Shown: piece after piece, positions 1 through 5,478 of the stretch
How the letters are laid out: the number at the start of each line of letters is the position of its first letter
How positions within the stretch are numbered: position 1 is the stretch's first letter
DNA from: an uncultured Elusimicrobium sp.
GTDB lineage: Bacteria; Elusimicrobiota; Endomicrobiia; Endomicrobiales; Endomicrobiaceae
DNA: 5,478 bases
Direction of reading: 5' to 3'
Assembly: GCA_902761395.1 (NCBI GenBank)
Contig: CACWKJ010000071.1
Span: 1-5,478 of the forward strand
Made by a program: the position numbers and the translations under genes
Notes under the pieces: generated by a model
Seen by the model: only the letters and a program-made list of their open reading frames with translations
Told to the model about the DNA's origin: nothing
The model's database searches: none

Positions 1-3
1 TAT

Positions 4-729
4 ATGAAGATAAACCTTTCCAAAATTCTCAGATACAGTTTAATTACAATGGTAAATATTTTGTGTATATTGGTTCTGCAATATTACATAAATTTGCAGT
101 CCGATATATCTAAATCTTTATCGAATTTAAAAATAGCAATTTTTATCAATGAGTCGGAAGAACATCCTCAGGATGAAATTATCAGCAGTATTTCAAATTA
201 CGGTAAATTTACAAATATGGAACTTATAAGCTCCGAAGATTCAGCACGATTTAGTGACATAAATCCGGAACTTGAAAATATTGTTCCGAACGAAGCTATG
301 GTCTTTCCTTCTTTTGTCTTGGCTAACGGTGTAAATATAAACAGTTTGGATGAACTTAAATCCATAAAAATCGATCTTGTAAATTTAGAGTTTATAGAAG
401 ATGTTGTTTACGATCAAAAAGCATACAAAATGTTTTTTGATAACAGAATTCTTTTAAACAAATACAAAAAAGTTTTTAAAATAGCTTTTTATTTAATAAT
501 AGTTATATTCTTCCTAAAATTTTTGTTTTACATACTAAAAGCTTTGTATAAAGATATTTTGTTTGAAATGTCTTGCGGTATATTGTTGGGACTTTGTGCT
601 TATGCAATTATATGCCTTATAACAATATTCAACCAAAATAATATTTTTATGTTAAGCGGACAAGTTTTATATGTTTTGATTCCGCTCAGTTCAATGGTTA
701 CGCTTGTAACAAAAGAATCAAATGTTTAA
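4..729 (+). CDS. ftsX: FtsX-like cell division membrane protein, compact form
   Basis: This is probably the membrane subunit of the FtsEX system, which in diderm bacteria relays FtsE ATPase activity to EnvC and so to septal peptidoglycan amidases. The 241 residues show the FtsX plan: TM1 at about 12-30, an extracytoplasmic domain at about 31-155, then TM2 (158-178), TM3 (189-209) and TM4 (215-236). The outer domain carries FtsX-like features: a strand with 'IAIFINES', an 'ISSEDSARF' segment resembling the usual 'y.s.eeAl..f', and 'IEDVVYDQ' before TM2. It is short (FtsX is usually near 300 residues), and the TM2-TM3 loop is only about 10 residues, without the usual RR.EI...LVGA...F coupling region. 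The start is the first ATG in view, but the frame stays open to the left edge, so a slightly earlier start is possible. The last 8 bp overlap the EnvC-like gene, which supports the call. FtsE would be expected upstream, outside the window. Confidence 0.72.
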   Translation: MKINLSKILRYSLITMVNILCILVLQYYINLQSDISKSLSNLKIAIFINESEEHPQDEIISSISNYGKFTNMELISSEDSARFSDINPELENIVPNEAMVFPSFVLANGVNINSLDELKSIKIDLVNLEFIEDVVYDQKAYKMFFDNRILLNKYKKVFKIAFYLIIVIFFLKFLFYILKALYKDILFEMSCGILLGLCAYAIICLITIFNQNNIFMLSGQVLYVLIPLSSMVTLVTKESNV

Positions 730-1852
730 TATTGTAAAATCTCTCATCATTTTAATGCTTATATTGTTTTCCGTAAACATTTCTTTTGCGGATGTTAATT
801 CGGATTTAAATACCAGAAAAAAAGAATTAAATAAATTACAAACGGATATTTCCAACAAAAAAGCGGAAAAAACAAAGTTGGTTAAAGAAGAAAAAAAGGT
901 AAAAAACGAACTGCAAAAAATATTAAAATCAATAGAAGAAAATGAAAAAGAATTAAAAACTTTAAATGAAAAAATTTCGGAAACGGAAAAAAATTTACAA
1001 GTTGCTTCCGAAGTATATAATGAATCCGATATGAGCAAACAAAAATATGCTCATATAATTAACGATAAATATTTATCTTATACAAAAAACAAGTTGGTAT
1101 CGTACTTTGATTATCCGATAGAATTTAAAGTAAAGCAAACAGATATAAAAAAACTTTCCGAAAAATACAGCATGGCAAAAGATAAAAGTATAACGGCACA
1201 ATCCGATATAAATAAATATACAACCGCAAAGAAAGAGTACGAAAAATTAAAAAGCAAACAACAAAAATTAATAGAGAAAAATAAAAAACTGCAAAAGGAT
1301 AAAAATGCTTTATTAAAAACTACGGCAGGTAAAAGAGTTAAAGCCGAACAAGAAATAAAAGAAATGAATAATTCCGAAAAAGCATTGAAAGCGTTGGTGG
1401 ATAAACTTATTAAAGCAAGCAAAAATCAAGATAAAACAAAAAAACCGACGACTCCCAATACAAGAAGAAATAATTTGCCGTGGCCCGTTGACGGGAAAAT
1501 AGTTTTAAATTACGGTAAAAACAAACATCCCGATTTAAATACAAATATTATAAGTAACGGAATAAAAATAAAAGCTAAAGATAATGCTTCGATAAAAGCT
1601 GTTGATGAAGGAACCGTTCTTTTTGCGGGTGAGTTTAGAAGTTACGGTAATATGGTGATAGTGGATCATAAAGGTGTATTTTTTAGTTTTTATTGTCAGT
1701 TAAGCAAGATATTGGTAAAGGAAAATCAGAAAGTTATAAGACAACAGGAAATTGCAAAAGTTGGCAGCGGGGATAAATCCGTGCTTTATTTTGAAATAAG
1801 ACAAGGAGATGTTTCCGAAAATCCGTTATTGTGGTTAAAAGAGAAAAAATAG
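722..1852 (+). CDS. envC: EnvC-like murein hydrolase activator (degenerate LytM/M23 domain)
   Basis: This is a periplasmic activator of peptidoglycan amidases, expected to be recruited by FtsX. The 376 residues comprise a signal peptide (about 1-23, with cleavage likely after S-F-A), a Lys/Glu-rich coiled coil (about 26-110 and 140-235), a Lys/Thr/Pro/Asn linker (about 236-250), and a LytM domain from the 'LPWPV' motif at 252 to the end. The catalytic zinc ligands are gone. The HxxxD motif reads S278...K282, and the HxH motif reads V354-L-Y356 in 'VLYFEIR'. This resembles E. coli EnvC, which has 'LYFEIR' in the same place and activates AmiA/AmiB without hydrolase activity. The closing 'NPLLWL' also matches the family's 'NP..WL' ending. 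The ATG overlaps the ftsX stop by 8 bp and has no GGA-type binding site, so translation is probably coupled. No amidase gene lies in the window. Confidence 0.88.
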   Translation: MFNIVKSLIILMLILFSVNISFADVNSDLNTRKKELNKLQTDISNKKAEKTKLVKEEKKVKNELQKILKSIEENEKELKTLNEKISETEKNLQVASEVYNESDMSKQKYAHIINDKYLSYTKNKLVSYFDYPIEFKVKQTDIKKLSEKYSMAKDKSITAQSDINKYTTAKKEYEKLKSKQQKLIEKNKKLQKDKNALLKTTAGKRVKAEQEIKEMNNSEKALKALVDKLIKASKNQDKTKKPTTPNTRRNNLPWPVDGKIVLNYGKNKHPDLNTNIISNGIKIKAKDNASIKAVDEGTVLFAGEFRSYGNMVIVDHKGVFFSFYCQLSKILVKENQKVIRQQEIAKVGSGDKSVLYFEIRQGDVSENPLLWLKEKK

Positions 1853-1857
1853 AGTAA

Positions 1858-1883
1858 AAATGCTATAATGAAAAGAAGCATTT
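1858..1883. repeat. Inverted repeat (7-bp arms) around a candidate -10 element
   Basis: The arms AAATGCT (1858-1864) and AGCATTT (1877-1883) are perfectly complementary around a 12-base loop. Only two of the seven pairs are G-C, and the downstream tract is A/T-mixed rather than a clean T run, so an intrinsic terminator after the EnvC-like gene would be weak. The repeat flanks the candidate -10 element, so it could also be an operator. In DNA this AT-rich a chance repeat is possible. Confidence 0.35.
1861..1869 (+). promoter_or_regulatory. Candidate extended -10 promoter for ctp
   Basis: TGCTATAAT matches the sigma-70 extended -10 consensus (TGnTATAAT) exactly. It sits in the 62-bp gap between the EnvC-like gene and ctp, the only real intergenic space in the window. 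I see no good -35 hexamer at 16-18 bp, which extended -10 promoters can do without. Initiation would fall near 1875-1878, giving a leader of about 40 nt. A second TATAAT at 1890-1895 lacks both the TGn extension and a -35. TATAAT is common by chance at this base composition. Confidence 0.45.
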
Positions 1884-1902
1884 AAATTTTATAATTGCAG
1901 AC

Positions 1903-1910
1903 AAAGGGGA
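1903..1910 (+). promoter_or_regulatory. Ribosome binding site of ctp
   Basis: AAAGGGGA lies 4 bases before the ATG at 1915 and is the only convincing purine-rich, G-containing Shine-Dalgarno-like site ahead of a start here. It fixes the ctp start, which also leads straight into a signal peptide. Confidence 0.7.
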
Positions 1911-1914
1911 ACAA

Positions 1915-3264
1915 ATGTTTAAAAATAAAATTAAAGTTTTGATTACGGCTTTATTTTGTTTTATTTTTCTCGGTAATGTGTATGCCAAGTCGGATACGAC
2001 ATACGACGAACTTAGAAAAATGATAGACATAATGGAAATAATAGATAACAAATATGTTGAAGAGAGAGAAAATAAAGATTTGATAATAGGTGCGATAAGA
2101 GGATTGGTAAGAACATTAGATCCTTATTCTCAGTATATGACCGAAAAAGATTACAAAGATATGAAAACCGAAACGCAGGGTTCTTTCGGCGGAGTCGGAA
2201 TAAGAATAACCATACAAAATAATGAACTTACGGTTGTAACTCCTATGCCGGATACTCCCGCATATTATGCCGGAATTTTGCCGGAAGATAAAATTATTAA
2301 AATAGATGATAAATCCACTCAGGATATTACGAGTGATGAAGCCGTAAAACTTATGAGAGGAAATCCGGGAACGAAAGTAGTATTAACCATATACAGACCT
2401 TCCACGAAAGAAGAACTTACATTTACGATAATAAGGAAAAAAATAAAAATAGAAACTGTTAAGAAAAAGATGTTGGACGGTAACATCGGTTATATAAGAT
2501 TGTCAGAATTCAATGCACAAAGTTATAATGATGTTAACAATATGCTTAAAGAGTTATCTAAAGAAAATTTTAAAGGATTTATTTTTGACTTAAGAAATAA
2601 TCCCGGAGGTCTTTTGGACTCTGCAATAAATATATGCAGTTTATTTGTTAAAGAAAACAGTTTGGTTGTATCCACAAAATGTAAAGATAAAACGATGGAA
2701 CAATATTACTATACACAGAAAAAACCGGAATTTGCAAATATTCCGATAGTAGTATTAATCAACAGAGGTTCGGCTTCGGCATCGGAAATTGTTACCGGTA
2801 CTTTACAAGATTATAAAAGAGCACTTGTTATAGGCTCAAATTCGTTCGGTAAAGGTACCGTTCAAACTATTCTTCCTTTATCGGATGGAAGTGCTTTAAG
2901 ATTAACAATAGCAAAATATTGTTTGCCTTCAGGCAGAATGATATCTCATTCCGATAACAAAAAAGATAAGAAAAACGGTATAACTCCGGACATATTTATA
3001 GAGGTGTCTCCGGAAACCGAAGGTAAATTGTATATGCAGGCGGAAAGTGAAGATTCACCTAAAAACAAAGATAAAAAAGAAGAAATTAAAGATGAAGTTT
3101 TGGAAACTGCCATAAAGATTATAAAAGCAGGTAAAGTAGAAGAATATATAGAAAAACCTTCAAAATACGAACAGGATTTTCCGAAAGAAGAAGTTAAATC
3201 GGAAGATAAAAAAGAACAAAACAGTACGGAAAAGAAAACAGATAAATCAGTAAAAGAAAAATAA
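1915..3264 (+). CDS. ctpA: S41 family C-terminal processing peptidase (CtpA/Prc-like)
   Basis: This is a periplasmic serine protease that trims or degrades proteins from their C-termini. The 449 residues comprise a signal peptide (about 1-24, ending V-Y-A), a helical N-terminal region with the family 'LDPYSQY' motif, a PDZ domain (about 89-163, beginning 'GSFGGVGI') and the S41 core. Core motifs are 'DLRNNPGG' at 225-232 and 'GSASASEI' at 285-292. By alignment to known family members the nucleophile should be S288, with the general-base lysine K313 in 'FGKGTVQ' and the third residue Q317. All are intact, so an active enzyme is expected. After the 'GITPDI' motif the last 85 or so residues (365-449) form a Lys/Glu-rich tail, mostly low in complexity. 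It lies between envelope genes, a common setting for ctp next to envC. Its own binding site and candidate promoter suggest it can be expressed separately. Substrates cannot be read from the sequence. Confidence 0.95.
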   Translation: MFKNKIKVLITALFCFIFLGNVYAKSDTTYDELRKMIDIMEIIDNKYVEERENKDLIIGAIRGLVRTLDPYSQYMTEKDYKDMKTETQGSFGGVGIRITIQNNELTVVTPMPDTPAYYAGILPEDKIIKIDDKSTQDITSDEAVKLMRGNPGTKVVLTIYRPSTKEELTFTIIRKKIKIETVKKKMLDGNIGYIRLSEFNAQSYNDVNNMLKELSKENFKGFIFDLRNNPGGLLDSAINICSLFVKENSLVVSTKCKDKTMEQYYYTQKKPEFANIPIVVLINRGSASASEIVTGTLQDYKRALVIGSNSFGKGTVQTILPLSDGSALRLTIAKYCLPSGRMISHSDNKKDKKNGITPDIFIEVSPETEGKLYMQAESEDSPKNKDKKEEIKDEVLETAIKIIKAGKVEEYIEKPSKYEQDFPKEEVKSEDKKEQNSTEKKTDKSVKEK

Positions 3265-3266
3265 AA

Positions 3267-3695
3267 ATGGCAAAAGAAACTAAAAAGAAAAAAAGCAGAT
3301 TTTTAATAAAAGTATATTTGTTTATATTATTTATTTTAGGAATAATATTGGGTTTTTCTTATTTGGCAGCAAATAAGGCCAATCTTACCGCTATAGATAT
3401 TCCTTTGGATAACAGTTTGGTTACCGCGCTTACATCAAACGGAATAGGGCAAGAAAACGTTGTATCCCAGTTTGTAAAAGAAGTAAAAATAAGCGGAGCA
3501 TTGTGCAACGAGTATCACAAAACAATAAAATTGCCCGACAATAAAAAACCTGAAAATTTTGAACCTATATTTAAAACCATAGCAAGAAATTTTAAGATAG
3601 ATTTATCCAGAACAAAATATAAAGACGGTTCATACGAGTATTCTTTTTACGATAAAAAAAGAACATATTCCATTGTAACTTTAACAAACAAATGA
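3267..3695 (+). CDS. Small single-pass membrane protein of unknown function; possible YibQ N-terminal-region remnant
   Basis: I do not recognise this 142-residue protein with certainty. It has a basic N-terminus (residues 3-11, Lys/Arg-rich), one membrane segment (about 12-33) and a soluble part of about 108 residues, which the positive-inside rule places outside the cytoplasm. That part looks like a small alpha/beta fold: 'NSLVTALTSNGI', then 'YHKTIKLPD', 'FEPIFKTIARNF' and a last strand 'TYSIVTL'. Near envC and ctp, many bacteria carry a divergent polysaccharide deacetylase (YibQ/DUF610) whose N-terminal region has a similar anchor-plus-small-domain layout. This may be that region without the catalytic domain, but this is inference from layout and context. 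No deacetylase motif is present. It starts 2 bp after ctp without a clear binding site, and its stop overlaps the tsaD ATG as ATGA, so it is probably a translated member of the operon. Confidence 0.75.
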   Translation: MAKETKKKKSRFLIKVYLFILFILGIILGFSYLAANKANLTAIDIPLDNSLVTALTSNGIGQENVVSQFVKEVKISGALCNEYHKTIKLPDNKKPENFEPIFKTIARNFKIDLSRTKYKDGSYEYSFYDKKRTYSIVTLTNK

Positions 3696-4717
3696 AAATA
3701 TTGGCAATAGAGACATCATGTGATGATACCTCATCTTCCGTTGTAGAAAACGGAAACAAGGTCTTATCAAATATAATATCTTCTCAAATTTCAGTTCATG
3801 CAAAATATAACGGAGTTGTTCCGGAACTTGCTTCCAGAGAACATATAAAAAATGTAAACATTGTGGTTGAACAAGCATTACAACAGACAAAAATTTCTTT
3901 TGAAAATTTTGATAAAGAAATAGATTATATAACCTGTACTTACGGGCCCGGTCTTGCAGGTTCGTTGCTTGTAGGTGTAATGACGGCCAAGACTTTATCT
4001 TACATTTATAAAAAACCGTTAATTCCGATAAATCATATAGAAGGACACATATTTTCCGCAGCAATAGAGAATAAGGAATTAAAACCTCCGTTCTTAGCGG
4101 TTGTTATTTCCGGAGGACATACGGAAATTGTAATAATAAAAGATTACGGTAAATATAAATTTTTGGGCGGGACAAGGGACGATGCTTGCGGTGAAGCATT
4201 TGATAAAGCCGCAAAAATTTTGGGGTTACCTTATCCGGGAGGCCCGATAATAGATAAACTTGCCGAACAAGGTAACAATGATGCCGTACATTTTACAAGA
4301 CCTATGATGAAAGGCACTTGGGACTTTTCTTTTTCGGGAATAAAAACGGCAGTACTGAATTATTCAAAAAAAGTTGATATAAAAAAACAAAATGTAATTA
4401 ACGATATTTGTGCATCGTTCAGGCAAGCTGTTGCGGAAACTGTTGTTACTAAATCCGTTGAAGCCGCAAAAAAGTACGGACTAAAATCTATTGCTTTAGG
4501 CGGCGGTGTTTCCTGTAACAGTTTAATAAGAGATATGTTTAAAAAAGAGTGTAAGAAAAATAAAATAAATGTGTTTTTACCGTCTCCTGTTTTTTGCACG
4601 GATAATGCCGCTATGGTAGCTCATGTTGCATATCATAAAGCATTAAAGAAAAAATATGTTTATCCTAATAAGCAAGTTGTTTCGATAAAACCTTCTTTGG
4701 AACTCGAAAATTGGTAA
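3692..4717 (+). CDS. tsaD: tRNA N6-threonylcarbamoyladenosine (t6A) transferase subunit TsaD
   Basis: TsaD transfers the threonylcarbamoyl group from TC-AMP (made by TsaC/TsaC2) to A37 of ANN-decoding tRNAs, working in the cytoplasm with TsaB and TsaE. The 341 residues match the family length (E. coli about 337). Kae1/TsaD motifs run in order: 'ILAIETSCDDTS' at the N-terminus, 'GVVPELASREH', the metal-binding 'HIEGH' (H115 and H119), 'SGGHTEIV', 'DDACGEAFDKAAK' followed by 'YPGGP', 'FSFSGIKTA', 'ALGGGVSCN', and 'CTDNAAM' with the third metal ligand D304. All key residues are present. The start overlaps the preceding stop by 4 bp (ATGA) and gives the canonical N-terminus directly. No Shine-Dalgarno site is visible, so coupling to the upstream gene is likely. 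It is followed after 9 bp by another tRNA-modification gene. Confidence 0.98.
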   Translation: MKILAIETSCDDTSSSVVENGNKVLSNIISSQISVHAKYNGVVPELASREHIKNVNIVVEQALQQTKISFENFDKEIDYITCTYGPGLAGSLLVGVMTAKTLSYIYKKPLIPINHIEGHIFSAAIENKELKPPFLAVVISGGHTEIVIIKDYGKYKFLGGTRDDACGEAFDKAAKILGLPYPGGPIIDKLAEQGNNDAVHFTRPMMKGTWDFSFSGIKTAVLNYSKKVDIKKQNVINDICASFRQAVAETVVTKSVEAAKKYGLKSIALGGGVSCNSLIRDMFKKECKKNKINVFLPSPVFCTDNAAMVAHVAYHKALKKKYVYPNKQVVSIKPSLELENW

Positions 4718-4726
4718 TATAATATT

Positions 4727-5478
4727 ATGTTAAAACTTCCCAAACTTACCATCGGAAATATTAAATTAAAAAATTGTTTAATGCTTGCACCCATGGCAGG
4801 CATTACCGATTTACCGTTAAGACAGTTAGCTGTTGATGGCGGAGCGGGGCTTGTATTTACGGAAATGGTGTCTGCAACAGCAATGGTTTACGGAGACAAA
4901 AAGACTTACAAACTCTTAACTACATCCGATAAAGAAAAAGATTGTGCTGCTGCACAAATCTTCGGAACCAAACCGGAAATTATGGCTGAGTGTGCCAAAA
5001 GAGTTCAAGATTTAGGATACAAAATTATAGATATAAATTTGGGGTGTCCTGCAAAAAAAATTACTAAGGTTGGTGCAGGTTCAAGGTTACTTGCAAATCC
5101 CAAGCAGGTAGAAAGTGTTTTATCTGCAGTAGTAAAAGCGGTGTCTGTTCCGGTAACGATAAAAACAAGAATAGGTTTGTTGAAGGGACAAAATGTTGCA
5201 CCGGAAATTATCGAAATAGCACAAAATTGCGGAATTAAAATGGTGTCACTTCATGCAAGATATGCGGAGTTTGCTCACAGCGGAGATCCCGATTTGGAAG
5301 CTTTTACTTTAGCTTGCGAAAATTCAAAAATTCCAATAATTGCTAACGGCGGAATAGTTGATATAAAAACCGCGGAAAAGTTTTTAAAAATAAAAAATTG
5401 TTCCGGACTTATGATAGGCAGAGGAGCAATAGGTAACTATGATATATTTAAACAAATAGAATATTTCTTCGATAAAGA
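4727..5478 (+). CDS. dusB: tRNA-dihydrouridine synthase, DusB-like (3' end outside the window)
   Basis: This is an FMN-dependent enzyme that reduces uridine in the tRNA D-loop using NADPH. The 250 or so visible residues start MLKLPKLTIGNIKLKN and carry Dus motifs in order: 'APMAGITDLPLR' (FMN-binding barrel start), 'EMVSA', 'QIFG', 'DINLGCPAKKI' with the catalytic cysteine C107, 'GAGSRLL', 'IKTRIG', 'SLHARYAEFAHSG' (the substrate/FMN-site 'HxR' segment), 'IIANGGI' and 'GLMIGRGAIGN' (phosphate binding). 'CPAKK' and the starting segment favour the DusB subfamily over DusA or DusC. Dus proteins are about 320 residues, so the barrel is nearly complete and the C-terminal helical tRNA-recognition domain, about 70 residues, is missing only because the window ends. 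The ATG lies 9 bp after the tsaD stop, with only A/T bases between and no binding site. The frame is open to the right edge. Confidence 0.93.
   Translation, partial: MLKLPKLTIGNIKLKNCLMLAPMAGITDLPLRQLAVDGGAGLVFTEMVSATAMVYGDKKTYKLLTTSDKEKDCAAAQIFGTKPEIMAECAKRVQDLGYKIIDINLGCPAKKITKVGAGSRLLANPKQVESVLSAVVKAVSVPVTIKTRIGLLKGQNVAPEIIEIAQNCGIKMVSLHARYAEFAHSGDPDLEAFTLACENSKIPIIANGGIVDIKTAEKFLKIKNCSGLMIGRGAIGNYDIFKQIEYFFDK

Noticed and set aside
820..960. A-runs in the EnvC-like gene (and near 4380 in tsaD) as possible frameshift or slippage sites
   Set aside because: The frames stay intact through the runs and the protein motifs continue on both sides; such runs are expected from AAA lysine codons in this AT-rich DNA.
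718..1038. Open frame on the - strand opposite the EnvC-like gene (also 1111-1422)
   Set aside because: Both are Phe/Ser-rich mirror images of the Lys/Glu-rich coiled-coil coding sequence, with no motif or spacing of their own.
1863..2051. Short - strand open frame covering the ctp 5' region
   Set aside because: It lies opposite the ctp signal peptide and binding site and has no recognisable domain.
3681..4064. Open frame on the - strand opposite tsaD (also 4360-4599)
   Set aside because: tsaD has all its family motifs in the + frame; the opposite frames are a by-product of its codon composition.
4718..4723. TATAAT just before dusB as a possible promoter
   Set aside because: It is only 3 bases from the ATG, leaving no room for a transcript start, and has no extension or clear -35.
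1..5478. Mobile elements, CRISPR repeats, tRNA or rRNA genes, riboswitches
   Set aside because: Nearly every base is in a recognised coding frame and I see no direct-repeat arrays, transposase motifs or RNA-gene signatures.

Overview
The window is a strongly AT-rich (roughly 30% G+C, judged by eye), densely packed piece of bacterial chromosome. Six genes lie head to tail on the + strand. The organism was probably a Gram-negative (diderm) bacterium: the window pairs an FtsX-like protein with an EnvC-type murein hydrolase activator and a periplasmic C-terminal processing protease. Arginine is mostly encoded by AGA, lysine-rich proteins are common, and most starts lack a Shine-Dalgarno sequence. 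The gene order and low G+C would fit an Elusimicrobiota-like lineage, but I cannot confirm this without a database, and other AT-rich diderms are possible.

Layout: 4-729 is a compact FtsX-like membrane protein. 722-1852 is an EnvC-like activator with a signal peptide, coiled coils and a LytM domain lacking its zinc ligands. A 62-bp gap (1853-1914) holds a candidate extended -10 promoter, a small inverted repeat and the only clear ribosome binding site in the window. 1915-3264 is an S41 carboxy-terminal processing protease with an intact Ser/Lys/Gln active site. 3267-3695 is a small single-pass membrane protein of unknown function. 3692-4717 is tsaD (t6A tRNA modification). 4727 to the right edge is a dusB-like tRNA-dihydrouridine synthase, cut by the window end.

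How the genes fit together: the first four encode envelope proteins. FtsX and EnvC would form a transmembrane switch for peptidoglycan amidases at the division site, Ctp would process or degrade periplasmic proteins, and the small anchored protein may be a remnant or variant of the polysaccharide-deacetylase-like (YibQ) gene often found next to envC and ctp. The last two modify tRNA. Overlaps of 8 and 4 bp and gaps of 2 and 9 bp suggest one co-transcribed, translationally coupled run, possibly with a second promoter before ctp.

The least ordinary points are that the FtsX-like protein seems to lack the cytoplasmic loop that normally couples FtsX to its ATPase FtsE, and the orphan 142-residue protein. 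I see no phage, transposon, CRISPR, toxin-antitoxin or RNA-gene signal. This looks like a core-genome region, not an accessory island.
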